From Limnomonas spitsbergensis (lineage: Eukaryota; Chlorophyta; Chlorophyceae; Chlamydomonadales): a stretch of DNA of 64,000 bases. The DNA lies in assembly GCA_037349105.1 (NCBI GenBank), contig JAYJMM010000014.1, positions 744,001 to 808,000 of the forward strand, given 5' to 3'. Positions 22,101-29,188 of this stretch are shown piece after piece; within the stretch, counting starts at the first letter, position 1; every line of letters starts with the position of its first letter. The notes under the pieces are model-generated. The model was not told the DNA's origin and did not search any database. It saw nothing but the letters and a program-made list of their open reading frames with translations. The position numbers and the translations under genes are program-made.

Positions 22101-24614
22101 GCGGTTTTGGGCGCCACGTGCCTGAGCAATACGCTTGCCGTCTACGGGGCAGCAAGCTTCAGCAACCCCGTCATCGCTTCTTCTTCGCTGGGCGTTCAGG
22201 GTCCTTCGACCCTCAACAGCACGCTTGCGGTTTTGGGCGCCACGAGCATCAACAACACGCTCGCCGTCTACGGGGCAGCAAGCTTCAGCAACCCCGTAAC
22301 CGCTTCTTCTTCGCTGGGCGTTCAGGGTCCTTCGACCCTGAGCAATACGCTGACAGTCTTGGGCGCCACGTGCCTGAGCTACACGCTTGCCGTCTACGGG
22401 GCAGCAAGCTTCAGCAACCCCGTCATCGCTTATTCTTCGCTGGGCGTTCAGGGTCCTTCGACCCTCAACAGCACGCTCGCGGTTTTGGGCGCCACGAGCC
22501 TCAACAACACGCTCGCCGTCTACGGGGCAGCAAGCTTTAGCAACCCCGTCACCGCTTATTCTTCGCTGGGCGTTCAGGGTCCTTCGACCCTGAACAATTC
22601 GCTGACAGTCTTGGGCGCCACGTGCCTGAGCAACACGCTCGCCGTCTACGGGGCAGCAAGCTTCAGCAACACCGTCATCGCTTCTTCTTCTCTGTGCGTT
22701 CAGGGTCCGGCGAACCTCAACAACACGCTCGCGGTCTTGGGCGCCACGTGCCTGAGCAACACGCTCGCCGTCTACGGGGCAGCAAGCTTCAGCAACCCCG
22801 TCATCGCTTATTCTTCGCTGGGCGTTCAGGGTCCTGCGACCCTCAACAATTCGCTCGCGGTTTTGGGCGCCACGAGCATCAACAACACGCTCGCCGTCTA
22901 CGGGGCAGCAAGCTTCAGCAACCCCGTCACCGCTTATTCTTCGCTGGGCGTTCAGGGTCCTGCGACCCTCAACAACACGCTCGCGGTCTTAGGCGCCACG
23001 AGCTTGAGCAACACGCTCGCAGTGTACGGGGCAGCAAGCTTCAGCAACCCCGTCACCGCTTATTCTTCTCTGGGCGTTCAGGGTCCCGCGACCTTCAGCA
23101 ACACGCTCGCGGTCTTGGGCGCCACGAGCTTGAGCAACACTCTCGCAGTGTACGGGGCAGCAAGTTTCATCAACTCCGTTGCCGCTGCCTCTACGCTGGG
23201 TGTGCAGGGTCCCGCGACCTTCAGCAACACGCTCGCCGTCTACGGGACAGCAAGCTTCAGCAACTCCGTCACCGCTTATTCTTCGCTGGGCGTTCAGGGT
23301 CCTTCGACACTCAACAACACGCTCGCGGTTTTGGGCGCCACGAGCCTCAACAACACGCTCGCCGTCTACGGGGCAGCAAGCTTCAGCAACCCCGTCACCG
23401 CTTATTCTTCGCTGGGTGTTCAGGGTCCTGCGTCAGTCTACAACACGCTCGCGGTCTTGGGCGCCACGAGCTTGAGCAACACGCTTGCCGTCTACGGGGC
23501 AGCAAGCTTCAGCAACCCCGTCATCGCTTATTCTTCGCTGGGCGTTCAGGGTCCTTCGACCCTCAACAACACGCTCGCGGTCTTGGGCGCCACGAGCTTG
23601 AGCAACACGCTCGCAGTGTACGGGGCAGCAAGCTTCAGCAACCCCGTCATCGCTTCTTCTTCTCTGGGCGTTCCGGGTCCTTCGACCCTCAACAACACGC
23701 TCGCGGTCTTGGGCGCCACGAGCCTCAACAACACGCTCGCCGTGTACGGGGCAGCAAGCTTCAGCAACTCCGTCATCGCTTCTTCTTCTCTGGGCGTTCA
23801 GGGTCCTTCGACCCTCAACAACACGCTCGCGGTCTTGGGCGCCACGACCTTCAGCAACACGCTCGCAGTGTACGGGGCAGCAAGCTTCAGCAACCCCGTC
23901 ACCGCTTCTTCTTCGCTGGGCGTTCAGGGACCCGTGACCCTCAGCAACACGCTCGCAGTTTACGGGTCTGCGAGTTTTAGCAACGCACTGTCAGCCTCTG
24001 GATCGTTTCGAGTTCTTGGGACGAGCACCGTGGGCTCGAATGTGAACGCGACGTACCCCTTGTACGTCCAAGGCGTTGCAAACGACGCCTCTGGGATTTC
24101 CATAAAGTCCGACGGCGACGTGTCTTGCCTGTCCGACGCTCGGTTGAAGACGGACATTCGTCCGATCGGATCTGCTCTGGACAAGGTGTCGCGAATCGGG
24201 GGGTACACCTTCCGCTGGTTGCATACCCCACAGGATGGTGCACGGCGATCTGCTGGTGTGCTGGCACAGGAGGTGCGACGCGTCCTTCCAGAGGTTGTTG
24301 GGACGGACGAGCATGGCCACATGCATGTTGCTTACGGGAACATCGTGGCCCTTCTGATCCAGGCTACGAAAGAGTTGGCATCACGTCGTGCGTTTTACCG
24401 GATTCGGACTTTCATGAGAGACGAGACGTTCGAGATACCTCTCGATCATGCTTCGTCGTGGCGCATGGCCTGGATCAGCGGTCCCGAGAGTGGAGGTGGC
24501 GACATCGATGGCTTGTATGGAGGAAGGTGCGTGGCCACTCTGTCCGCGGATGGAGCCTACGTGAGAGGTCGATGCGAGTCTCCCGGGTTTTACACCGTCA
24601 TGGTGGTGTCTTGA
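16179..24614 (+). CDS. Giant repetitive fibre-like protein with C-terminal S74 self-cleaving chaperone
   Basis: 2811 residues in four parts. (1) N-terminal head, residues 1-120. (2) About 60 copies of an 18-residue unit, RSNLDVLGVADFSNLVKV (54 bp), residues about 124-1198. (3) A linker with irregular repeats (SNxxVxG pattern), then about 24 copies of a 42-residue unit built of TLAVLGATSLSN, TLAVYGAASFSN and PVTASSSLGVQGPSTLNN. (4) C-terminal Peptidase_S74 domain: LSDARLKTDIRPIG (conserved Ser about residue 2652), GVLAQEVRRVLPEVV and YGNIVALLIQATKEL. S74 domains trimerise phage tail spikes and then cut themselves off just before the conserved Ser. The repeats should form a long beta-helical or collagen-like trimeric stalk, so a surface fibre that binds host cells is likely. 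Its 3' end overlaps the convergent helicase gene by 25 bp. Confidence 0.8.
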   Translation: MTTTPLLPGERVQHRYRSPVGDSNVGLPVVVSDASTLTFVMDPHQATPNHAAFVMRHGSRQVVSLIDAGDGVGAAISAGDGILGASASYLSFRTTSGSGGTSREPINERLRIGPLNTVTVTSGGHLDVLGTADFSNVVTARSFLDVLGVADFSNLVKVRSNLDVLGTADFSNLVKVRSNLDVLGVADFSNLLKVRSNLSVLGVADFSNLVKVRSNLDVLGTADFSNLVKVRSNLDVLGVADFSNVLTARSNLDVLGVADFSNVLTARSNLDVLGVADFSNLVKVRSNLDVLGTADFSNLVKVRSNLDVLGVADFSNLVKVRSNLDVLGVAGFRNVLTARSNLDVLGVADFSNLVKVRSNLDVLGTADFSNLVKVRSNLDVLGVAGFRNVLTARSNLDVLGVADFSNLVKVRSNLDVLGNADFSNLVKVRSNLDVLGVADFSNLLKVRSNLSVLGVADFSNVLTARSNLDVLGVADFSNLVKVRSNLDVLGIADFSNLVKVWSNLDVLGVSDFSNLVKVRSNLDVLGVADFGNLVKVRSNLDVLGVADFGNVLTARSNLDVLGVADFSNVVKVRSNLDVLGIADFSNLVKVWSNLDVLGVSDFSNLVKVRSNLDVLGVADFGNLVKVRSNLDVLGVADFGNVLTARSNLDVLGVADFSNLVKVRSNLDVLGIADFSNLVKVWSNLDVLGVSDFSNLVKVRSNLDVLGVADFGNLVKVRSYLDVLGVADFGNVLTARSNLDVLGVADFSNVVKVRSNLDVLGIADFSNLVKVWSNLDVLGVSDFSNLVKVRSNLDVLGVADFGNLVKVRSNLDVLGVADFSNLVKVRSNLDVLGVADFGNLVKVRSNLDVLGTAVFGNVLTARSNLDVIGVADFSNLVKVRSNLDVVGPADFSNLLKVRSNLNVIGVADFSNVLTARSNLDVVGPADFSNLLKVRSNLDVLGTADFSNLVKVRSNLDVLGVADFSNLVKVRSNLSVLGTADFSNVLTARSNLDVLGVADFSNLVKVRSNLSVLGVADFSNVLTARSNLDVLGVADFSNVVKVRSNLDVLGIADFSNLVKVWSNLDVLGVADFSNLVKVRSNLDVVGPADFSNLVKVRSNLDVIGVADFSNVLTARSNLDVVGPADFGNLLKVRSNLDVLGIADFSNLVKVRSNLDVIGVADFSNLVLVRSNLTVLGAADFGNLVKVRSNLEVLGAVDFGNVLNLTYAASFNDSNAGVMVQNVFASNLGLRYGIGQFGAGKMRMFTGGAFGPSTVSLSVANEDGSFNDLLTGTTDGALSTMSNFTANGVATLNHAMNVYGITNVYNDISVHSNATVIGNASFSNDIIVQGRSTFSNSCVFASNLEVYGDLEVFGLAKFLYSNTTVFNNTEVYNDVIVDGSIYVGKNMCVTQFSTLCNALDVHGATTLKNSLNVWSNVVAYGTTTIYGTTTHSNNVMSSSNMTVRGTLMVGDNMNTESAIYFSDPPGAAGVPMSSIIKRKKSSSNTELVLFNGTADGSVRPDDRIRFVSGAFLWQTTDPYRVFPTGASNVDAAYTYGMGLDASGTLTTGMHMQTGSNLYVNGTSMLNAAVIASATLTVDGAARFSNSLGVKGATSLSNTLAVYGAASFSNPVTASSSLGVQGPSTLNNTLAVLGATSLSNTLAVYGAASFSNTVIAYSSLGVQGPATLNNTLAVLGATSLNNTLAVSGATCLSNTLAVYGAASFINSVAAASTLGVQGPSTLNNTLAVLGATSLNNTLAVYGAASFSNPVAAASTLGVQGPATLNSTLAVLGATSLNNTLAVYGEASFSNPVIASSSLGVQGPSTLNNTLAVLGATSLSNTLAVYGAASFSNTVIAYSSLGVQGPSTLNNTLAVLGATSLSNTLAVYGTASFINSVAAASTLGVQGPATLNNTLAVLGATSLSNTLAVYGAASFTNSVAAASTLGVQGPATLNSTLAVLGATSLNNTLAVYGAASFSNPVTASSSLSVQGPATVYNTLAVLGATCLSNTLAVYGAASFSNPVIASSSLGVQGPSTLNSTLAVLGATSINNTLAVYGAASFSNPVTASSSLGVQGPSTLSNTLTVLGATCLSYTLAVYGAASFSNPVIAYSSLGVQGPSTLNSTLAVLGATSLNNTLAVYGAASFSNPVTAYSSLGVQGPSTLNNSLTVLGATCLSNTLAVYGAASFSNTVIASSSLCVQGPANLNNTLAVLGATCLSNTLAVYGAASFSNPVIAYSSLGVQGPATLNNSLAVLGATSINNTLAVYGAASFSNPVTAYSSLGVQGPATLNNTLAVLGATSLSNTLAVYGAASFSNPVTAYSSLGVQGPATFSNTLAVLGATSLSNTLAVYGAASFINSVAAASTLGVQGPATFSNTLAVYGTASFSNSVTAYSSLGVQGPSTLNNTLAVLGATSLNNTLAVYGAASFSNPVTAYSSLGVQGPASVYNTLAVLGATSLSNTLAVYGAASFSNPVIAYSSLGVQGPSTLNNTLAVLGATSLSNTLAVYGAASFSNPVIASSSLGVPGPSTLNNTLAVLGATSLNNTLAVYGAASFSNSVIASSSLGVQGPSTLNNTLAVLGATTFSNTLAVYGAASFSNPVTASSSLGVQGPVTLSNTLAVYGSASFSNALSASGSFRVLGTSTVGSNVNATYPLYVQGVANDASGISIKSDGDVSCLSDARLKTDIRPIGSALDKVSRIGGYTFRWLHTPQDGARRSAGVLAQEVRRVLPEVVGTDEHGHMHVAYGNIVALLIQATKELASRRAFYRIRTFMRDETFEIPLDHASSWRMAWISGPESGGGDIDGLYGGRCVATLSADGAYVRGRCESPGFYTVMVVS
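16548..19770 (+). repeat. 54-bp coding repeat array (about 60 units)
   Basis: In-frame 54-bp units of the fibre gene. Unit variants (LVKV, VLTA, LLKV; GVADF, GTADF, GPADF, GISDF-like) recur in higher-order blocks of five to six units between about 17580 and 18700, showing block duplications. It is coding throughout. Confidence 0.95.
20929..23980 (+). repeat. 126-bp coding repeat array (about 24 units)
   Basis: Second array of the fibre gene, with 42-residue units each made of two 12-residue and one 18-residue segments. Sequence differs completely from the first array, but the underlying pattern (short strand, Gly turn, Ser-Asn) is the same. Confidence 0.93.
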
Positions 24615-26620
24615 ATCGCCGACGCTGAACTGTCACTTTCCTCTTCGCATTCGTACAGGAGGTACTGCACTCTGAGAGGCGCGGTGCGGCCGCAGCGCTG
24701 TGCCCGTCCGATAATCTGCCGCTCGATGTCCGTGTCGAACTTGTGCAGGATTATGACGTCGGTGGTGTTTTCGAAGTTCAGCCCGCTGCCGTAGTTTGTG
24801 GTGTTGACCAGCAGCACGTCGAGTGCGCCGTATCGATACTCACGCTCGATACATGAGACCGTGATGTGGTTTCCCTTCAGGAATCTGTGACGGATGCCGA
24901 TTCGCACCAGCAATGCCACGACCGCGTCCAGGGTGTTGTCGAAGGACGAGAAGACCAGCACCTTGGCGTTCTCAGGGACGCTGCAGCTTCGTCTCAGTAT
25001 TGCTTCCAGGTTCCGCATCTTGTCGAATGCGTCGGATGGCACGTCCGCCGTCTCAGCATCGCCACCTGCGCTGGATCCACACGCCTGCGCCTCTCCGTCG
25101 TTGGTTTCGTCGACGACCATCAGCGACGACATCGTGAGACCGTCGTGTTTGCAGAGTGGACAGACCGTGCTGCGTGCAATCCACTTGTTGATGCATGCGA
25201 AGCAGAACGCATTGGAGCAGCATGGCACGACGGTCTTGTTTCCGATGGCTTCGAAGCATATGCAGCACATGTCGCTGTTTCGGATGCGGTCTTGTAGACA
25301 ATGCATGCGCCTTTTGAGGTCCGTAATCTTGGTCTCGGTCTTGGCTGCCTCCGCCGTCCTCGACTCTTCGGTGTCGAACGCCATGGAAGGCACCAGTGCC
25401 GCCTGCAACTCCAGGTTGTGCTGCTGGCGCAAGAGCTTATCCATGAACACGCTGACTATGTTCTCCTCGCTGGTCCGGTTCGACTGCAGCACGTGCTGCA
25501 GCGCCGTCTTGACGTCTCCCGCGTTCAGCGACCGCATCACCGCCCCCTCGGCGTACCCGTTGAGCACACGCACCGCCAAAGGCATCTGGCATCGCACGAT
25601 GCGTACCTCTGGCGCGGGCAGCTGCATCGACGCGTCGACGAACGCGTCTGCGTTTTTGCAGACGAGCGCCTGCGTCAACGCCGATGACACGGCCGAGTTT
25701 TCCCGGATCACGCTTGTGAAGAGTCCACGTATGAAGCCCGACGAGCGTATGCCCGTCACCCTTGCGCCCCCTGCCGCCCCTTGCATCCTTGTCGTTGCAT
25801 CCATGGGGTGCATGGCATCCGCGTCCACGAGCGCCGGCGCGGACGATCTGTCTCCCCACGGCATGAGCAGATTTCGGTAGGACGCCGTGACGAACCAGTG
25901 GAAGTCGGAATCTATGGTTGCGCAGCTGGGAATGGAAAGGCTGTCTGCCTCGTCGTACATGACCCGCATCACGCGTCTGTTTGCGAGTGTGGATGCGACA
26001 ATGTTGTGGAACGTGCTCGTGACCACCAGGAGATCCAGCGTTTCCAGCACCCCTGCCTCCTTGAGCAGAGGCAGGTGCTTGCTGCGACTGATTGTGAGAT
26101 GTTTGATTCCGCTGCCGAAGCTCGCCAAGTATCCGCCCCACTGCCCGCACAGATTGTGCGGCACCACCAGCAAGCTCATGTTGAGCTCGGATGCCCGCCC
26201 CCCGCCTCGCATGCAGATTGTCGAGATGGCCACTCTGTTTCCGGCGGCGGAGCACAAGACTGGGTCGGGCATACGGTGTGCTCGTCCGAGTCCGTTCAGG
26301 ACGAGCGCGAGCAGCACGAACGACTTTCCTGCGCCGGGTTTGTCACCGATGATTCCGAAGCGGCTTCGGATATGGTTGTGCGGGTGCCTGACCATCATTT
26401 GCTCTGAGTCCACGAACATGGCCGCAAACCTAGGGAGGTCGGCCAGGTCCAACGGTCCGCGCTCGAGAAGCATGCAGCGATGCAGCAGGGCGAGCTGGTG
26501 TGGACGAAGCTGAACGCCGCATCCCGTCGGAGCGACGGCCATCGGGCTGTTCTCGTCGAGCTCGTCCATGGAGGACGGCCGGGTCGCCGCCAGGAGTGGT
26601 CTTGATCGAAGCATCATCAT
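24590..26620 (-). CDS. SNF2-type helicase with embedded RING finger
   Basis: 676 residues from the first real ATG (upstream TTG not used). Walker A GDKPGAGKS (Lys about residue 99), DEAD-like YDEAD (223-227), then TASYR as motif III. A C3HC4-like RING finger lies between the helicase lobes (about 452-490: CCICFEAIG, then FCFACINKW and CPLC). The second lobe has VLVFSSFDNTLD and IIGRAQRCGR (motif VI). Helicase-RING-helicase order is that of Rad5/Rad16-like proteins and of giant-virus SNF2 helicases. Likely roles are DNA remodelling or repair, or transcription, with possible ubiquitin ligase activity; not determinable here. It is convergent with the fibre gene, and its promoter-like motif overlaps the stop codon of the upstream gene. 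Confidence 0.8.
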   Translation of the reverse strand: MMMLRSRPLLAATRPSSMDELDENSPMAVAPTGCGVQLRPHQLALLHRCMLLERGPLDLADLPRFAAMFVDSEQMMVRHPHNHIRSRFGIIGDKPGAGKSFVLLALVLNGLGRAHRMPDPVLCSAAGNRVAISTICMRGGGRASELNMSLLVVPHNLCGQWGGYLASFGSGIKHLTISRSKHLPLLKEAGVLETLDLLVVTSTFHNIVASTLANRRVMRVMYDEADSLSIPSCATIDSDFHWFVTASYRNLLMPWGDRSSAPALVDADAMHPMDATTRMQGAAGGARVTGIRSSGFIRGLFTSVIRENSAVSSALTQALVCKNADAFVDASMQLPAPEVRIVRCQMPLAVRVLNGYAEGAVMRSLNAGDVKTALQHVLQSNRTSEENIVSVFMDKLLRQQHNLELQAALVPSMAFDTEESRTAEAAKTETKITDLKRRMHCLQDRIRNSDMCCICFEAIGNKTVVPCCSNAFCFACINKWIARSTVCPLCKHDGLTMSSLMVVDETNDGEAQACGSSAGGDAETADVPSDAFDKMRNLEAILRRSCSVPENAKVLVFSSFDNTLDAVVALLVRIGIRHRFLKGNHITVSCIEREYRYGALDVLLVNTTNYGSGLNFENTTDVIILHKFDTDIERQIIGRAQRCGRTAPLRVQYLLYECEEESDSSASAIQDTTMTV

Positions 26621-26662
26621 GTTCAAAAACAGGGTGGTCCGATACCACCATTCGGTGGGTGT

Positions 26663-26674
26663 GGCCTTATATCC
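26663..26674 (-). promoter_or_regulatory. TATA-like motif of the SNF2/RING gene
   Basis: GGATATAAGGCC on the minus strand about 45 bp upstream of the ATG. The TAA stop of the upstream gene is part of this motif. It matches the TWTAAGGC-like motif seen before other genes in the window. Confidence 0.5.
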
Positions 26675-27377
26675 GAATCACGAATTTTCCACTGGGCCTG
26701 AAGTCTGCAATGGACCGCGCAAATAGGTTCGTTGCGCCAGGGGGTGGGGGGGGCGCCGTCTGAGGCGTGCCACTTTTCGGGGGGCGGCGGGATCGGGGCG
26801 TCGTCTGCTGCGGCAGTGGTGCAGCGTCGGGTTTTAGTGTGGGCGGGACAGAAGCTCGAGCCGCCGGCGGTGGCATGAGCGCAGGCGGCGGCATCGTTTG
26901 AAACCAACTTGTCGTCGGAAGCTGGTGATGTTGTTGGTGTTGTTGGTGTTGTTGGTGTTGTTGGTTCTGTGTCTGTGCTCCTCCTCCACCTTCCTCCTGC
27001 TGCTGCTGCGTCGTTGTGTCCCACGAGACCCCGATCGTCCGTCCTCCTCTGGTCGACGCGGGTGCGACGACGAAACCGTTCCTTTGAAGATGCATCGTGA
27101 TGAACCGTTCGCACCTCTCAGGATCGAAGGGCGGCAAGCCGGGGACGAAGGCGGGGATCGCGAACGCGCAGTCGCGTCTCCCGACCGCCGCACATCTCCG
27201 AATGCGCGCGAAGCATCTCTCCAACACGATGGCATAGCTCGCTCGATGTCGATCCTCTCGCTGCCTCATCTCTGTCCGGAGGTCGAGCACGGTGACCTGA
27301 TTGTGCACGATGGGGTGGCCCAGGTGGTGCGTAAGGTCACGGCACTGGTTATGCATGACCAACGCTGTCGACGACAT
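26667..27377 (-). CDS. Conserved giant-virus protein of unknown function
   Basis: 236 residues. The N-terminal 120 residues match a small family I recall from algal giant viruses: RASYAIVLERCFARIRRCA, FAIPAFVPGLPPFDPERC, MHLQRNGFVV, GVSWDT. Its conserved pattern is a helical pair followed by VPxFxxGxPxYD and NGFxV. The C-terminal half is low complexity (QHQQHQQHQQHH, then Pro-rich) and ends KFVIRI. Function unknown; no enzyme motif visible. It is followed after about 46 bp by the SNF2/RING gene on the same strand. Confidence 0.6.
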   Translation of the reverse strand: MSSTALVMHNQCRDLTHHLGHPIVHNQVTVLDLRTEMRQREDRHRASYAIVLERCFARIRRCAAVGRRDCAFAIPAFVPGLPPFDPERCERFITMHLQRNGFVVAPASTRGGRTIGVSWDTTTQQQQEEGGGGAQTQNQQHQQHQQHQQHHQLPTTSWFQTMPPPALMPPPAARASVPPTLKPDAAPLPQQTTPRSRRPPKSGTPQTAPPPPPGATNLFARSIADFRPSGKFVIRI

Positions 27378-27405
27378 TGGTGTTGCGTCGCGCCGTGATT
27401 CTGAG

Positions 27406-27452
27406 CATACACTCAGCGCCAGGAATAAAGTTGGACATGGACCCGTCTACCA
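27406..27452 (-). repeat. Dispersed intergenic element A, copy 2
   Basis: The reverse complement begins GGTAGACGGGTCCATGTCC and ends CTGGCGCTGAGTGTATG. It is about 80 percent identical by eye to the copy at 33.57 kb. It lies in the divergent spacer between the gene at 26667-27377 and the TBP-like gene. Confidence 0.6.
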
Positions 27453-27556
27453 GTTCATCGACGACGCGTAACCGAAATGTAGAAGGACGGTTCCGGAATG
27501 CGAGACGCCCCGGGTGGGGTTTTGGGGGTGCCGTACACCATCGGGTGTGGTAGGAT

Positions 27557-27569
27557 GGCTTAAATGGTG
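27557..27569 (+). promoter_or_regulatory. TATA-like motif of the TBP-like gene
   Basis: GGCTTAAATGGTG about 50 bp upstream of the ATG at 27612. Same CTTAAA core as the RPB10 and SSB-like genes. Confidence 0.45.
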
Positions 27570-27611
27570 AAAAATCCACAGAAGCCTCATTATTGAAACC
27601 ATTTTGAGATA

Positions 27612-29024
27612 ATGTCTCTGAGGCCAGCCTATGTTCCCGAGATGATCAACGCCTTTTACAAGGGCATTCTGAAGAGCCCCGTTGTGGCGAAGAAGACGTC
27701 GGAGCGTGATGTGAGGAAGCCTCCCGGCAGAACCGCCTTGCATAACGCGAAAGTGCTCATCAGCGAAGAACTGCGTCTCTTGAAAGCCATCCATGCGGAT
27801 GACGATGTGCCCTCTCCTATTCACCCTCACTTCGATGCCCTGAGTGCGCCGAGGCGGGAGGACATGTCTGCGCGCGCGTTCAACAGCTCCCGGGAGATGG
27901 CTCGCGACGAGAAGCACATGCTGGCGGACTTCCTGGACTTGACGGCATCATTCCGCGTGGCGTTCAAGCACTTTGTCTCCCCGAAGGTCATCACCATGGT
28001 GTACACCTTGAGCATCGGCTTGCACGGCGAGGAAACCGGCAAGAGTTCCTTCAACGTGTGCCAGCTGGCCGAAGCCCTGAAGGATGCCAAAGTCCGCGCT
28101 TACAACATGTCTATGATCGGGCAGCATCCGGTCATCAGCAACGAGACGTTCAACAAGGGCGTCATCATCAACATCTCGAGCGGCACGGCCGGCCGGGGTT
28201 ACAACAAGATCTCCGTGAAGTTCTGGACCAACGGGACCGTGCACATCGCTGGCCTGAAGTCGACCCGTCAGGGGATGCAGTTCGCGGAGTACGTGCGAGG
28301 CTTCGTGCACGTCGTAAAAGTGTACATCAGGGAGGTGCTGAAGTCGAACGAAAAGGCCGACGACGACGAGCGTCTCTCCCTGCCGCAGAAGATCAACTCG
28401 TTCAAGCTGAACATGATCAACGTTTGCTACAGCCACGGCCCTACTGCTTCGAAGAAGACGCCGGGGAGCAAGCGCCCCATGTCGTCGATGTCGTCTGAGG
28501 AAGAAGACGACGGCGAGATTGATCTGGATCGCAACCTCCTCCTCGACGAACTCCAGCAGCAGAAGAGTTCGGTGATCTGTGCCAGGTTGAACACTCAGAA
28601 GCACCCTGCGGTGCGGTTCCACCTGCGCACGCACTCGGTGTGCGGACACGTTCCATGCATCATGATTTTCAAGAACGCCTTCACCATCGTCGTGGCGACT
28701 CACCTCTCCAGCGTGTACGAAAGCGTCATGCATGCGTCGACCACCATTCACCAGCTCCTGGCAGTCACGTCGGAGAGTCACACGGTCTTCGCACCCCTCG
28801 GTGATGCCGCCATCAAGTTGGAGAACATCCGCGCCGAAGATGAAACGGTTCGCCGAGATGCCGCTCTCAACGCCCAGAGCTGGATGGAATCCGACTCCGA
28901 CGACAGCGACGCAGACGACGACACCAACAGCGACGCAGACGCCGACGACGTCGAGGCGGACGAGGATGTCATGCGCCGCCAAGAGGAATACATCGATAAC
29001 CTGACCGTGACCGACCTGATGTGA
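27612..29024 (+). CDS. TATA-binding-protein-like transcription factor
   Basis: 470 residues. Two regions resemble the two halves of the TBP saddle. The first has NKISVKFWTNGTVHIAGLK (about residues 201-219), matching the TBP pattern of strand, F-x-N-G-x-h-x-h-x-G-x-K. The second (about 317-380) has SVICARLNT and MIFKNAFTIVVATH. The N-terminal 120 residues are divergent and an acidic tail (SDDSDADDDTNSDADADD) closes the protein. TBP-like proteins are conserved in many giant viruses and would direct virus RNA polymerase or host factors to late or early promoters. Assignment rests on motif pattern, not on a search. Preceded by a CTTAAA box; no overlap with neighbours. Confidence 0.6.
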   Translation: MSLRPAYVPEMINAFYKGILKSPVVAKKTSERDVRKPPGRTALHNAKVLISEELRLLKAIHADDDVPSPIHPHFDALSAPRREDMSARAFNSSREMARDEKHMLADFLDLTASFRVAFKHFVSPKVITMVYTLSIGLHGEETGKSSFNVCQLAEALKDAKVRAYNMSMIGQHPVISNETFNKGVIINISSGTAGRGYNKISVKFWTNGTVHIAGLKSTRQGMQFAEYVRGFVHVVKVYIREVLKSNEKADDDERLSLPQKINSFKLNMINVCYSHGPTASKKTPGSKRPMSSMSSEEEDDGEIDLDRNLLLDELQQQKSSVICARLNTQKHPAVRFHLRTHSVCGHVPCIMIFKNAFTIVVATHLSSVYESVMHASTTIHQLLAVTSESHTVFAPLGDAAIKLENIRAEDETVRRDAALNAQSWMESDSDDSDADDDTNSDADADDVEADEDVMRRQEEYIDNLTVTDLM

Positions 29025-29041
29025 ATGCCGTCGTAAATGTG

Positions 29042-29063
29042 TGCTATCTATATATATATATGC
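29042..29063. repeat. Short TA repeat after the TBP-like gene
   Basis: An alternating TA tract just downstream of the stop at 29024. It may serve in 3'-end formation; nothing more can be said. Confidence 0.3.
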
Positions 29064-29155
29064 CCGAACGCGCTTCACCTCTATAGACAATCCAGTGGAA
29101 AAACAGAGAATACGATACGTCTAAATGAAGATGCGGTATGTGGTGTGATGCACGG

Positions 29156-29164
29156 TATATAAGG
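29156..29164 (+). promoter_or_regulatory. TATA box of the P-loop NTPase gene
   Basis: TATATAAGG followed by CTTCG, 33 bp upstream of the ATG at 29189. Confidence 0.5.
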
Positions 29165-29188
29165 CTTCGCGATCTGGCATCTGTGGAT

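Noticed and set aside
21236..23980. Plus-strand ORFs rich in Arg, His and Gln within the fibre gene
   Set aside because: Out-of-frame readings of the 126-bp coding repeat.
26621..26626. TTG start for the SNF2/RING protein, and GTG starts for FtsJ (54514) and the coiled-coil protein (58458)
   Set aside because: Non-ATG starts are unlikely in a eukaryotic virus; the nearby ATGs have good context.
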